Of a DNA stretch of 64,000 nt, positions 40,282 to 49,740 are shown in pieces. The translations under genes were made by a program, and so were the position numbers. How positions within the stretch are numbered: the first letter of the stretch is position 1; each line of letters begins with the position of its first letter. Origin of the DNA: Candidatus Zixiibacteriota bacterium (GTDB lineage Bacteria; Zixibacteria; MSB-5A5; GN15; FEB-12). A model generated the notes under the pieces. It saw nothing but the letters and a program-made list of their open reading frames with translations. It ran no database searches and had not been told where the DNA came from. The stretch covers positions 1-64,000 of the forward strand of contig JACZXB010000010.1 of the NCBI GenBank assembly GCA_022571845.1, read 5' to 3'.

Positions 40282-40494
40282 CTAATTAGGCGGGGCTCCC
40301 GGTTTATAAACCGGATTCCCCGCTTTGCTTTTGAACTCAGCCACCCGGTTGATGATTTCATCGACATCTTCGGATATAATGATCTTTTTTCCTGTAATCA
40401 GGGAAATCATTGTCTCCGGAATTGCTTCCACGAATTCAATCATGTCACAATTGATGACAAGCTCACTACTATTTAACCGGGTAACTTTTATCAT
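40282..40494 (-). CDS. flbD: FlbD-family small flagellar protein
   Basis: 70 residues: MIKVTRLNSSELVINCDMIEFVEAIPETMISLITGKKIIISEDVDEI matches the short FlbD family (60-80 residues) found next to flgE and motA in spirochaetes and FCB-type flagellar operons. Function is unresolved; it is not the Caulobacter regulator of the same name. It starts 9 bp after flgE. Confidence 0.88.
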   Translation of the reverse strand: MIKVTRLNSSELVINCDMIEFVEAIPETMISLITGKKIIISEDVDEIINRVAEFKSKAGNPVYKPGAPPN

Positions 40495-40503
40495 TACTGA
40501 TTA

Positions 40504-42453
40504 TTATCTCTTAATATTCACCAGTTCATCCAACATACTGTCAGAAGTTGTAATTATTCTGGCGTTAGCCTGAAATCCTCTCTGAGCGGTGATCATCTGC
40601 GTAAATTCCTGCGCGATATCCACCGCCGAAGATTCCAGGGCGCCTGATGTAATCTCACCTGAGATTGTAGCACCCGCTATACCCTCTACCGCCAGACCTG
40701 AGTTTGCCGACGGCTGGTACATTGACCGGCCAACTTTCAAAAGACCTGCCTGGTTACTGAAATCTGCCAGAATAATCTGAGCCAGAACTCGGTTTACTCC
40801 GTTGGAAAATATTCCGGAAATGTTTCCTGACTGATCAATGGTTATCTTCTGCAGGATACCCAGGCCATAGCCGTTCTGAGAAACTATGGTAGCAGTGTGT
40901 CTGCCGGATGCAAATCCGGTCAGTCCGTCATATCCATTGATAGTACCGGCGTCAACTGAGACGTTTATATTTCCGGCACCATTTTGCGGATTAATTATAA
41001 TTGCGTTGGAGCCACCATTATAGTCAAATGTGTTTAGTGAACCATCGTTGTTAAATAAAACATAGCCCGTTGAACCAGATGTAATTATTTCATTGCCTAA
41101 AGCCGAAGCAGTCCACTCCCAGCGATTGTTAAGAATTGACTTGAAAAATTCGATCGAAATAGTGTGCTTTCCGCCAAGTGAATCATAGACCTGAATTGAG
41201 GTGGCATGCGTGGTCGCTTCAGTATCAATTACGAGTTCGCTTCCGGCGGCTGTGGGAGCCAGCCCTCCGGTTCCGGTAGTGACATCTATACCGCCACCGC
41301 CAATACCGGTCAAGCCGACGGCCAAACCGCTGGTAGCGTCAAAAACCAATCCTAAAGGTGTAATAACAGGTCCTGCTGCAGGACCCGTGCCCTTGTCGGG
41401 GTCAAAGTTATCAACTGCCGTTAAAGTTGAGGCAGCACCTCCGGCAGATACAAAAGTGTTTCCTGCGCCGGCCGGGATGCCAAATACTAAGTTTATAATG
41501 TTTCCGGCAACTGAATCAGAGGACTCAAAGCTATAAGTGACCGGATCACCAGCCCTCGTTCTGATAATTTCTACTTCGCCTGAACCTGTTAACTGTGCCG
41601 TTAATCCATTTATTTGATTAATTGTATTTATCAGATCCTCGATAGTAGAAGTGGCATTGAGACCGGCAACAGCTTCGGTTCGGACACCGTCAATAGTTAA
41701 GGTGAAGTCATCAAAGATGGTCACTCCCAGACTTCCCAGACTTGTGGATAGTCCTAAAGCTCCCACTCCGCCGGTAAACGAAGCATTCTGAGCTTGAATA
41801 CCGCTAATCGTAATAGTATGTGTGCCGCCAACGCCATCAGCGGCTTTGCCGGATACTGACAGTACGTTAGAAATACCTGCTGAAGTCAGCTTGGCATTAG
41901 AATCCGTTGCCGCAGCATTCAGATTATTGGTCAATGTTATTGATGTAGTTTCGTTGGCCGGATCCTGCTGACCAAAAGGCAGCACCAATTTATCAATTGC
42001 CGACAATGACGAGATATTCCCGGTACTGTCCGCCATACGTCCAAGTACAAATAGACCTGTGGCCGGATCTACCAGCCGCGAGGCTGAGTCGAAACCGAAA
42101 GCACCAGCTCTGGTGTAAAATCTGTTGCCATTATCATCGCCCAGGACAAAGAAACCCTGACCCTGAATGGCCAGATCGGTGATTTGTCCGGTCGTTTCCA
42201 GGCCGCCCTGCTGGAACAGATTATCAATCGTAGAAACCTGCATACCCAATCCAAGCTGCACCGGGTTAGTACCGCCGGAAATTGCCGATGGTCTGCCGGC
42301 TCCTTTAAACGTCTGCACCAAAGCTTCCTGAAAATTAACTCGACCCGGTTTGAAACCAATCGTGTTAATATTGGCAATGTTATTACCTATTACGTTCATC
42401 TTGACCTGATGGTTCTTCAAGCCGGAAACACCGGCAAATAGTGATGCCATCAT
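40504..42453 (-). CDS. flgE: FlgE, flagellar hook protein
   Basis: 649 residues, longer than enteric FlgE (about 400) because of an enlarged variable middle. The N-terminal rod/hook signature MASLFAGVSGLKNHQVKMNVIGNNIANINTIGFKPGRVNF (key part) and the C-terminal SSAVDIAQEFTQMITAQRGFQANARIITTSDSMLDELVNI are diagnostic. The middle (about 150-480) is Gly/Ser/Thr/Asn-rich beta sequence. A GGAGG lies 10 bases before the tandem ATG-ATG; either codon may start translation. Exported through the flagellar apparatus. Confidence 0.97.
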   Translation of the reverse strand: MMASLFAGVSGLKNHQVKMNVIGNNIANINTIGFKPGRVNFQEALVQTFKGAGRPSAISGGTNPVQLGLGMQVSTIDNLFQQGGLETTGQITDLAIQGQGFFVLGDDNGNRFYTRAGAFGFDSASRLVDPATGLFVLGRMADSTGNISSLSAIDKLVLPFGQQDPANETTSITLTNNLNAAATDSNAKLTSAGISNVLSVSGKAADGVGGTHTITISGIQAQNASFTGGVGALGLSTSLGSLGVTIFDDFTLTIDGVRTEAVAGLNATSTIEDLINTINQINGLTAQLTGSGEVEIIRTRAGDPVTYSFESSDSVAGNIINLVFGIPAGAGNTFVSAGGAASTLTAVDNFDPDKGTGPAAGPVITPLGLVFDATSGLAVGLTGIGGGGIDVTTGTGGLAPTAAGSELVIDTEATTHATSIQVYDSLGGKHTISIEFFKSILNNRWEWTASALGNEIITSGSTGYVLFNNDGSLNTFDYNGGSNAIIINPQNGAGNINVSVDAGTINGYDGLTGFASGRHTATIVSQNGYGLGILQKITIDQSGNISGIFSNGVNRVLAQIILADFSNQAGLLKVGRSMYQPSANSGLAVEGIAGATISGEITSGALESSAVDIAQEFTQMITAQRGFQANARIITTSDSMLDELVNIKR

Positions 42454-42488
42454 AGTGTTACATCCTCCATTTCTGTGGCTTTGGGCCT

Positions 42489-42504
42489 CTCCATCAGAAT
42501 GGAG
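42489..42504. promoter_or_regulatory. small stem-loop ahead of flgE
   Basis: CTCCAT-CAGA-ATGGAG is a perfect 6-bp hairpin in the 95 bp spacer between the TIGR02530-type gene and flgE. There is no T-run, so attenuation or mRNA processing is more plausible than termination. This is inference. Confidence 0.3.
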
Positions 42505-42548
42505 TCCAACCCTCTACATTGTTTATTATTTATTCTCACTTTTTTATC

Positions 42549-42953
42549 CTACATTATTACAGCCGAATCAATGGCTGTTACTACGCCTTGGCGCAGACTA
42601 TCTTTGTCAAATACGGTTATGACAGTTTTGTTTTTGACCGAAACTACATAGGCCGAGTCTTTATCCAGTATCAGTGTTTCCTTAGAGCCCTTTTCTTCAG
42701 CCTTTTCTATGGCTTTAACCAGACGGCCCACAGTTTCTGCATCCATTTTAATTCCGCGTGAATATATCCGCGCTTCGGCATGCTTGGAAAACTGAATCGA
42801 ATCGCCGCCATTAAGCTCTGCTTTGAAAACTTCATTAAAAGATTCTCTATTGCTTTTACTTTGCGGCTTTAACCCGCCGGTCCGGTTGGCAATCTCTAAG
42901 AGATTTACCGGACGAGATTGATTGCTTATTGGTATTCCCTGTTCAGCTGACAT
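42549..42953 (-). CDS. TIGR02530-type flagellar operon protein
   Basis: 134 residues. A variable N-terminus (about 1-50) is followed by the conserved core SIQFSKHAEARIYSRGIKMDAETVGRLVKAIEKAEEKGSKETLILDKDSAYVVSVKNKTVITVFD (key part), which marks the 'flg_new' family located between flgD and flgE in many Gram-positive and FCB flagellar operons. Probably cytosolic; its job is unknown, with a hook-assembly role inferred from position. Confidence 0.88.
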   Translation of the reverse strand: MSAEQGIPISNQSRPVNLLEIANRTGGLKPQSKSNRESFNEVFKAELNGGDSIQFSKHAEARIYSRGIKMDAETVGRLVKAIEKAEEKGSKETLILDKDSAYVVSVKNKTVITVFDKDSLRQGVVTAIDSAVIM

Positions 42954-42989
42954 ATCTTTTTCCTTTAGGAAACTTTTTCATGTTCTTTA

Positions 42990-43688
42990 TTATTCATCAT
43001 CGTTACCTAATGACCCCGGCTCACCGATTGCCGAAATGTCTCCCAGGGCTATATCTGAGCCGTTAACACGTAAGTAGGCGCCACCGTCGCGATAGGTAAT
43101 TGCTTCAACTATACCTACCATTGACATGCTTGGAGAAAACTCCTGACCGCCGCCATCTGTTGCAACGATTTCAACCGCGTAAAAACCTTCGGGCTGGCGA
43201 TTGCCACGCGTGTCGCGGCCGTCCCAATCTACGGTGTGAGAGCCCGGTCCCAGAGAATCTCTGGTGAAATTAGCAACTGTTTCACCAGCGTCATTGGTGA
43301 TGATAAACCTGACCTGTTCGGCATATTCATCCACAGAAAAATTGATGGTAACGTCACCATCGGACTGCAGATACAATCCTCTGTAATCAGCTTTCACTTC
43401 TTTTCCAATCAGGTTGGCCGCCATCATATTGTTAATTGACTGCATCTGCAGAAAGTCCCACTTAGCCGAAGATTCGATTCCTGAAGAAATTTTCTCCATC
43501 TGCTCCAGAGTCGCAAACTGCGCTAACTGTGCTATAAAATCTTCATCTGAAGCCGGATCGAGCGGATCCTGATAGCGAAGTTTTGTTACCAATAGCTGCA
43601 AAAAATCGTTACGACCAAGTTCCTGCTGTGAGCCGGTCTTTATCGGGTTACCCCGTGTGTCTGTTGGTATCGGTGATATAAAACCCAT
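42990..43688 (-). CDS. flgD: FlgD, hook cap / hook assembly protein
   Basis: 232 residues. The N-terminal motif LGRNDFLQLLVTKLRYQDPLDPASDEDFIAQLAQFATLEQMEKI (core) is diagnostic. The centre has a FlgD-Ig/Tudor-like region with DSLGPGSHTVDWDGRDTRGNRQPEGFYAVEIVATD. It scaffolds hook subunit addition and is exported. It follows fliK by 11 bp. Confidence 0.95.
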   Translation of the reverse strand: MGFISPIPTDTRGNPIKTGSQQELGRNDFLQLLVTKLRYQDPLDPASDEDFIAQLAQFATLEQMEKISSGIESSAKWDFLQMQSINNMMAANLIGKEVKADYRGLYLQSDGDVTINFSVDEYAEQVRFIITNDAGETVANFTRDSLGPGSHTVDWDGRDTRGNRQPEGFYAVEIVATDGGGQEFSPSMSMVGIVEAITYRDGGAYLRVNGSDIALGDISAIGEPGSLGNDDE

Positions 43689-43699
43689 ATCGTTCTCCT

Positions 43700-45172
43700 T
43701 TAGGCTAAGAGATTAACTCCGCCTGCTCCGGCATACTGCGGCCTTAAATATATCGGCGCATCCATAGCCGCCGGTTCATTACTTACTAAACTTTCATCCA
43801 GCCGGTTAAACTGCCTGAGTGCCTTTTGGTTTTGCCAATGCGCTTGCTGTTTGTCAGACATGTGACTGTTATGCGATTCGCTACGCACGTTTATTTCCAA
43901 ATTTTCAACTTTGATATTAGCTGAAGCCAGTCTCTCTTTTAACTGCGAAATTGAACCTTCCAGAATATTTTTGGCCTCTACTGTTTCAACTATCAGTTTT
44001 GCTGATAGAGAATCGTCTGTCATTTTCAGTTCGAGCCGTGCCGGTCCCAGATGGTCCGGTTCAATTCTTATCATTATGGTTTGAGTCCTTTGATTCGTGT
44101 TCAGCTTAATATTTTCAGGAAGTACAATTTTTACCGTTTCTGTAATATGCCCGTCTGAACTTGTTCTTAGCTGAGTTAACGGCTGCAGAGTTGATAGATT
44201 GGTTTTGACCGAATTTCCGGCTTCAATGCTATCGACGCTGCCGGTTTTAAACAGTGAATTAAATTTTGTCGACTCTGATTTCTGCTCCAGGCCCTTTTGA
44301 GCCTTCGCCTCTTTTTCAATTACAAACTCGTTTTGCTTTTTCATCATATCACCGCTGGTCAAATTCTCTTCAGCAACTGGCAATACTATCTCTCTGGATA
44401 CTTTGTCGCTTTCTTTAACAATTGATACCGTCCCCCGATTTTCAACACTCGCTCTTTTAATATTTGAGCGTTCAAATCTTTTCATCTGATCACGCTCTAA
44501 AAGCGGGACGACTGACTCAGTTCCTGTTTTCTCAGGCTGCTGCTTATCGTTTATCAGTACTTCTTTGGCGTTGAGATTCTTTAGGTAGGTGGTAAGCTGC
44601 CTGTGTGGATCTTTCTGAAAATCAACATCAGACAGACCCGACAGAAGCTCTGACCGGGTTTGGCTGAAAGCCGTTTTAGGAAAGGACAGCTTAACGCTAT
44701 CATCGGCATTTATAGTAATGGCCTGTTTCTTATCTGCGGACTTTGATGGCAGTAGATTTTCAACTATTTCTAAATTTTCTTCCTGATTAAAATTGACCAG
44801 AGGCATCTCTTTATTTTTAGTCGCAAAGGGCAGTAACTCGGTATTTGCTGTCAATTGTACTAATTTATTCGAACGCACATTACCGGCAGGGAAATTATTA
44901 TTCTCCATTCCTGCAATAATTTGTTCATTCTTTCCAGCGAAAACTTTAAACGCATTGTCAACATCGTCAGCACCATCTACGAAGAAATTTATATTCTCCA
45001 GATTCGGAAGTGCTTGAATGAGCCCTGTTTCCTGAACATGCATTGATTGTCCCATCAAAAACGCAAACTCAAGATTTCCGGGCTCAATCGAAAGCGAAGC
45101 CCCCTTCAAAGATGCAGTCCCATTAGTTGCTGGTATCAGGCTGTCAAATATATTCATCGCTTTCGATTCCAT
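43700..45172 (-). CDS. fliK: FliK, hook-length control protein
   Basis: 490 residues. A long low-conservation N-terminal ruler region precedes a conserved C-terminal domain: KIVLPENIKLNTNQRTQTIMIRIEPDHLGPARLELKMTDDSLSAKLIVETVEAKNILEGSISQLKERLASANIKVENLEI (core, L-x-P-x-x-L-G-x-x-x-L family pattern). Identification by C-terminal domain and position between the motE-like gene and flgD. The alternative start six bases in (MNIFDSLIP) is also possible. The C-ring/FlhB-switch domain is intact. Confidence 0.9.
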   Translation of the reverse strand: MESKAMNIFDSLIPATNGTASLKGASLSIEPGNLEFAFLMGQSMHVQETGLIQALPNLENINFFVDGADDVDNAFKVFAGKNEQIIAGMENNNFPAGNVRSNKLVQLTANTELLPFATKNKEMPLVNFNQEENLEIVENLLPSKSADKKQAITINADDSVKLSFPKTAFSQTRSELLSGLSDVDFQKDPHRQLTTYLKNLNAKEVLINDKQQPEKTGTESVVPLLERDQMKRFERSNIKRASVENRGTVSIVKESDKVSREIVLPVAEENLTSGDMMKKQNEFVIEKEAKAQKGLEQKSESTKFNSLFKTGSVDSIEAGNSVKTNLSTLQPLTQLRTSSDGHITETVKIVLPENIKLNTNQRTQTIMIRIEPDHLGPARLELKMTDDSLSAKLIVETVEAKNILEGSISQLKERLASANIKVENLEINVRSESHNSHMSDKQQAHWQNQKALRQFNRLDESLVSNEPAAMDAPIYLRPQYAGAGGVNLLA

Positions 45173-45173
45173 T

Positions 45174-45827
45174 CTAATTCTCCGCCAATGTTATCATCTG
45201 TTTAGACAGATTCGCGGCTCGTTTGGGAGGTAAAAGCGACAAGACTATTGCTGCATTTTTGCTTTTCATGCGGGGTAAAAGTTCGACAACTATTTCATCT
45301 TCCAGATTGCGCATCAGTTGTGCAACAGCCTGGGGGTCCATACTATCGTAGAGCTTCGCCAGTTGATTTATTCTGGACGACTCTGCTTGTTCTATTCTGA
45401 GAAGTTTCTGAGAAACTTTGCGGTCCACTTTTTCTAATTCTCTTTGTTTCAATTCCAGAGATCTTTCACGCTTTACCAGCTTATATTTTTCTTTCTCGAG
45501 CCAGTTGGCACCTTCGGTGGAATCCTGAATAGACATTGACCCGTCCTGGGTCATCATTTCATCCGGTCCCGGCACATAATCAAGTACTGCCAAGTTTTCC
45601 ATCATTTTTGACAGCAAAGATTCGTCTTCTTCCTCATTTGTTGCTGTCTGGCCAGCTTTCATTTTCGGCTTATTTTCTTTCTTCGCATCTTTCTCGACTT
45701 TTGCCGACTCATGGGTTGTTTCAGTTTCACTAACTGACTCATTATCGCCGCCAATCATCATGAGCGTGCCAAAAGCGACCAAAGTCATTACGACTACGAA
45801 GCCTACTCCTAAAATCAACCACTTCAT
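45174..45827 (-). CDS. MotE-like membrane-anchored protein, first gene of the flagellar unit
   Basis: I place the start at ATG 45827 (MKWLILGVGFVVVMTLVAFG) because the sigma-54 promoter at 45923-45940 would start transcription close to the alternative ATG at 45917; the frame is open to 45917. The protein has an N-terminal TM, an acidic linker, a coiled coil (about residues 115-165, KLVKRERSLELKQRELEKVD) and a C-terminal MgtE-N-like domain (AKLYDSMDPQAVAQLMRNLEDEIVVELLPRMKSKNAAIVLSLL). MotE chaperones the MotC stator in rhizobia; similarity here is in architecture, so the role is inferred. Confidence 0.8.
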   Translation of the reverse strand: MKWLILGVGFVVVMTLVAFGTLMMIGGDNESVSETETTHESAKVEKDAKKENKPKMKAGQTATNEEEDESLLSKMMENLAVLDYVPGPDEMMTQDGSMSIQDSTEGANWLEKEKYKLVKRERSLELKQRELEKVDRKVSQKLLRIEQAESSRINQLAKLYDSMDPQAVAQLMRNLEDEIVVELLPRMKSKNAAIVLSLLPPKRAANLSKQMITLAEN

Positions 45828-45922
45828 TTCGGCTGCACCCTTGGCTTCATCAATTTCGTTTGTTTTCGCTTTCCGTTTTCTGACATAAATAGTCCTTGGC
45901 GATAGTTCGCCGAGCATAAATA

Positions 45923-45940
45923 TAGCAGCGGCCGTGCCAA
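45923..45940 (-). promoter_or_regulatory. sigma-54 promoter of the flagellar transcription unit
   Basis: On the minus strand TTGGCACGGCCGCTGCTA gives the -24 GG and -12 GC elements with exactly 10 bases between them (consensus TGGCAC-N5-TTGC, here CTGC at -12). It precedes the first flagellar gene and points into it. A sigma-54 activator is encoded at 62040-63467. RpoN itself is not in the window. The expected transcript start lies near 45911. Confidence 0.7.
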
Positions 45941-46095
45941 TCAGCTCTCATGCGAGTTAAGTTATTGATAATTCAAAAGTTAGGCGGACAAGCGACAGCC
46001 CTGGATTTATATTAGGGATGCCATTAAAAGAAATGTTTTCCTGAAAATATAGAAAAAAGTGAGCTCTCGTCAAAAATTTCAGGTGTTTGCCAGAA

Positions 46096-47412
46096 TCAGT
46101 TGTGGCTCAAGATTGTCCCCTCAAGATACTCACTAGTTGAAGAGATAACTTTGAGATTCAGTATCGATTTATTCCTGCTGGTATCAGCCGGAAGTTTTGT
46201 TTTTAGAAAGTTGTCAGTAATGCCCCAGAGTCTGCCATTTCCGTTTGATTTATGCTGCGGGATTACTTCAAGAACTTGTCCTATCTGCCTTTTAAGTGAA
46301 TTATGCTTGATACGTTTTGAGATTTCAGTCAGCTCTATATTACGATTTCGGATAACTTTGGTCTCGACTTTCTCCTTGATAGCAGTAGCTTTGGTGCCGG
46401 CTCTATCCGAGTAGCTAAAGACATGCAAATAGTCTAAAAGTCCCGATTCTGCCAGTTTTCTGGTCTGACTATAGTCATCATCGGTTTCGCCCGGAAAACC
46501 GACAATCACATCCGCCCCTATAATAGTATTCGGCTGCACTGCTTTGATTTGCTCTGCTCTTTGAATGTAGGCTTCTCTATTATAAGGTCTCTGCATGAGT
46601 TTTAAGATTCGCGACGACCCTGACTGCAGCGGCAGATGCCAGTGCCTGCAGATTCTGCCGCCGTATTCTCGATAGAGCTCAACTAAATCCGGACCCAGTG
46701 TCTGGGACTCAATAGATGACAGCCTTAGCCGGTGCAGCTTGGTCTGCTTGAGTATATGTCTACAGAGAGCAGCCAGATTCCTGGCGGCAAATCTTCTCTC
46801 TTCATCTTTATAATACCCGATATTAACACCAGTCAGAACTACTTCTTTGTAACCGCTATCCACCAAATTGTTAATTTCTTCTATAATATCTCTGACCGGC
46901 TTATGCTTTAGTCTTCCCCTGACAGTTGGAATAATACAAAACGAACACCATTGATTGCAGCCGTCGGATATTTTAAGCCAGGCCCGGTTACGTTCAAAAA
47001 AATCTGAAATCAAAGTCGAACAATTTTTGTCCGGCTCCACCTCAAATAACTCGGGTAGTTTGGCTCTAAGAATGTCACTAAGTGACTCTTTTTCTGAATT
47101 GCGAATGACAACATCGACGCCTTCTATCGCTTTAACTGTTTCAGGGTCATAGTCTACAAAGCAGCCTGCAACAACAATGCGAGCTTTTGGATTTTGACGG
47201 ACAATTCTTCTTATATAGCTGCGGCAGTCTCTGTCAGCCCGATGGGTTACAGTACAAGTGTTGACTAAGAACAGGTCAGCGGCTTCGTTATCCGAAGTTC
47301 TGGTGAAACCGAAAGGACGCAGCTCCGCGGCCATCTTTTCTGTTTCGTATTGATTCAAACGGCAGCCGAAAGTATGACAGGCTACTTTTTTTTCAGAGAC
47401 TGTAGTTTTCAT
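46096..47412 (-). CDS. mtaB: MtaB, tRNA t6A37 methylthiotransferase
   Basis: 438 residues. The N-terminal methylthiotransferase domain has the three cluster cysteines C17 (GCRLN), C53 (NTCTVT) and C84 (AGCFV). The radical-SAM motif CNQWCSFC supplies C152, C156 and C159 (ISDGCNQWCSFCIIPTVRGR). The C-terminal TRAM domain follows (about 375-435). It converts t6A37 to ms2t6A37 in tRNAs reading ANN codons. It starts 127 bp after the rpsA end and terminator, and ends 179 bp from the flagellar unit; it is probably transcribed alone. Confidence 0.95.
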   Translation of the reverse strand: MKTTVSEKKVACHTFGCRLNQYETEKMAAELRPFGFTRTSDNEAADLFLVNTCTVTHRADRDCRSYIRRIVRQNPKARIVVAGCFVDYDPETVKAIEGVDVVIRNSEKESLSDILRAKLPELFEVEPDKNCSTLISDFFERNRAWLKISDGCNQWCSFCIIPTVRGRLKHKPVRDIIEEINNLVDSGYKEVVLTGVNIGYYKDEERRFAARNLAALCRHILKQTKLHRLRLSSIESQTLGPDLVELYREYGGRICRHWHLPLQSGSSRILKLMQRPYNREAYIQRAEQIKAVQPNTIIGADVIVGFPGETDDDYSQTRKLAESGLLDYLHVFSYSDRAGTKATAIKEKVETKVIRNRNIELTEISKRIKHNSLKRQIGQVLEVIPQHKSNGNGRLWGITDNFLKTKLPADTSRNKSILNLKVISSTSEYLEGTILSHN

Positions 47413-47471
47413 ATTCTTTCAAATTATGATCTCGCTTAGAAAAGTCCAGCAAAGATCCGGCTATTTTTGAT

Positions 47472-47504
47472 AAAAAAAACGGCAGGTCAAAAATCAACCT
47501 GCCG
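47472..47504 (-). terminator. rho-independent terminator of rpsA
   Basis: Reading leftward, CGGCAGGT (47504-47497), loop, ACCTGCCG (47487-47480) forms a perfect 8-bp stem followed by eight T. It lies 36 bp beyond the rpsA stop and upstream of mtaB. Confidence 0.95.
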
Positions 47505-47539
47505 CTATGCTGTCCATCTATTATAAATATAAGATAATT

Positions 47540-49696
47540 CTATAATTGCTCTTCTGATTCTGAATCATCAGCCTCGCTATCACCTTTGGTTTCTGTTTCA
47601 GGCTCAACCTCAGTCTCTGCTGTCGCTTCAGTCTCGGTCTCTGCTACAGCTTCAGCCGGAACCCCTTCACTATCGGCTTGAGTCTCAGCTTCAGAGACTA
47701 CCGCTTGGCTTGATTCTTTCTGAGTTTTAAGCTCCTTAGGCATTGCATCTCCAATAGACTGAGTCGACAATGCAGGATGCTTGGTCAGGAATTCATCAAA
47801 CTCTGCCTGTTCGCGCTTTTTGAAATAGGCGGTCACCGACAGCACTATCTTGCGCTGGTTAGGATCAATCTCAATAACCTGCAAGGGAATCTCATCTCCC
47901 TGATTAAAAGCCGATGATGGGTCTTTTACTTCCTGAAGAGAGAGCTGGGCCGATGGTATAAACCCCTCGACCTCGTCATCCAGGCTGACCACCACACCCC
48001 TGTCCAGAACTTTGATTACCTTACCCAAACACTCAGAACCTACAGAATGCTCTTGAGCTATAACAGGCCAGGGATCTTCGATAAGCTGCTTATAGCCAAG
48101 CGAGATGCGGCGATTGTCATGGTCAACTTTGAGAATCCTAATGTCAACATCGTCGCCTTTTTTCATTATTTCCGAAGGATGCTGTATTCGTCTTGTCCAG
48201 GACATATCTGAAATATGCACCAGGCCGTCTATTCCCTCTTCCAATTCGACAAATGCTCCAAAGGCGGTCAGATTACGGACGTTGCCTCTGACATCTTTGC
48301 CGACAGGATATTTCTCTTCAATTGTCTGCCAGGGATCCGGCTCCATCTGCTTAATACCCAGAGAAATCTTTTCATTCTCTTTATCAACAGAGAGCACTAC
48401 CGCTTCAACCTGGTCATTGGCCGACATTATTTTCGAGGGATGCTTGATATGTTGTGTCCAGGACATCTCGGAAATATGAATGAGTCCTTCGATTCCTTTT
48501 TCCAGCTCTACGAAAGCACCGTAATCGGTAATTGAAACAACTCTGCCTTTGACTTTGTCGCCGACAGGGAATTTCTCTTCGACATTCTCCCAGGGGTAAG
48601 GCGTCATCTGCTTTAGCCCTAAAGAAATACGGCCGGTTTTCTCATCAATATCAAGAATCTTGACATCGATTGTTTCACCCAGCGATACCATTTCGGATGG
48701 ATGACGGATGCGTCCCCACGACATATCTGTAATGTGAAGAAGTCCGTCGACTCCGCCCAGATCAACAAACACACCAAAATCGGTGATATTTTTGACTATA
48801 CCGGGTCGAACCTGTTCGACTTCAATCTCATCAAGAAGTTTGCCGCGCATCTCTTCACGCTCTTCTTCTAAAACAACGCGCCTTGAAACAACGATATTTC
48901 GGCGGTTCTTGTTAATCTTGATAATTTTTACATCAAGTCCTTTGCTAATAAGGGCGTCAAAATCCGGTACCTGTCTGAGCGCTACTTGCGAGCCGGGCAA
49001 AAATGCATCGACTCCAAGCACATCAACTACCAGTCCGCCTTTAATACGACGGACTACGCGTCCCTCGACAGTCTGACCGGAGTCATATATGTCGCGAATT
49101 TTGTCCCAAACGCGCATGAAATCGGCTTTTTGCTTTGATAAAATTAACTGCCCATTGGCATCTTCAATCTGCTCTAAATAGACATCAATTTCGTCGCCGA
49201 CACTAATGTTCACCGGTTTAGGGAACTCATCAATTGGTATAATTCCCTCTGACTTAAATCCAACATCAACAATGACATCGTCGCGGGTAACATCTAAAAT
49301 TGTACCCAGCACTATTTCACCCTCTTTGATTGACTTCAAAGTACCTTCGTACATTTCAATCATCTGCTGGTATTCCGCTTCATCATAAACAACACCGGCG
49401 ACATCGGTAACTTTTACAGCCAGAATTTCAGCCGGCTCTTCGGAAATCGCTGATGCGGCCGATACCACAGTAGTAGTTTTTACTTCTGCTCTTTCCAGTA
49501 CTCGGCGCTGACGCGATGTGACAACTTTTTCAGCTATCTTAGTCGTCTTCTGCGCTGTTGTAGAAATCGATTTAGCTGTTGTGGATTTTTTGGTGACCTT
49601 TTTGGTCTTGGTCTTCGTCGTCTTCTTAGCCGTGGTGGCTTTTCGTTTCGACGGTTTAGTTGTTATAGACTTTCTCTTCTTTTCGGCTACTGCCAT
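47540..49696 (-). CDS. rpsA: 30S ribosomal protein S1 with a lysine/threonine-rich N-terminal extension
   Basis: 718 residues, against roughly 550-600 usually. Six S1 domains are recognisable, opening with EIVLGTILDVTRDDVIVDVGF, TVEGRVVRRIKGGLVVDVLG, RPGIVKNITDFGVFVDLGG, KVKGRVVSITDYGAFVELEKG, VRGNVRNLTAFGAFVELEEG and CLGKVIKVLDRGVVVSL. Residues 1-60 are a histone-H1-like tail (KRKATTAKKTTKTKTKKVTKK), and the C-terminal 60 residues are Glu/Ala/Thr-rich. S1 binds mRNA and assists initiation. It is behind cmk-plsC as in many bacteria, with its own promoter and leader hairpins. Confidence 0.96.
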   Translation of the reverse strand: MAVAEKKRKSITTKPSKRKATTAKKTTKTKTKKVTKKSTTAKSISTTAQKTTKIAEKVVTSRQRRVLERAEVKTTTVVSAASAISEEPAEILAVKVTDVAGVVYDEAEYQQMIEMYEGTLKSIKEGEIVLGTILDVTRDDVIVDVGFKSEGIIPIDEFPKPVNISVGDEIDVYLEQIEDANGQLILSKQKADFMRVWDKIRDIYDSGQTVEGRVVRRIKGGLVVDVLGVDAFLPGSQVALRQVPDFDALISKGLDVKIIKINKNRRNIVVSRRVVLEEEREEMRGKLLDEIEVEQVRPGIVKNITDFGVFVDLGGVDGLLHITDMSWGRIRHPSEMVSLGETIDVKILDIDEKTGRISLGLKQMTPYPWENVEEKFPVGDKVKGRVVSITDYGAFVELEKGIEGLIHISEMSWTQHIKHPSKIMSANDQVEAVVLSVDKENEKISLGIKQMEPDPWQTIEEKYPVGKDVRGNVRNLTAFGAFVELEEGIDGLVHISDMSWTRRIQHPSEIMKKGDDVDIRILKVDHDNRRISLGYKQLIEDPWPVIAQEHSVGSECLGKVIKVLDRGVVVSLDDEVEGFIPSAQLSLQEVKDPSSAFNQGDEIPLQVIEIDPNQRKIVLSVTAYFKKREQAEFDEFLTKHPALSTQSIGDAMPKELKTQKESSQAVVSEAETQADSEGVPAEAVAETETEATAETEVEPETETKGDSEADDSESEEQL

Positions 49697-49740
49697 TTAC
49701 TAAAGAAAACCTCCTTAACTACTGCCCTGATTAGTTTGGA

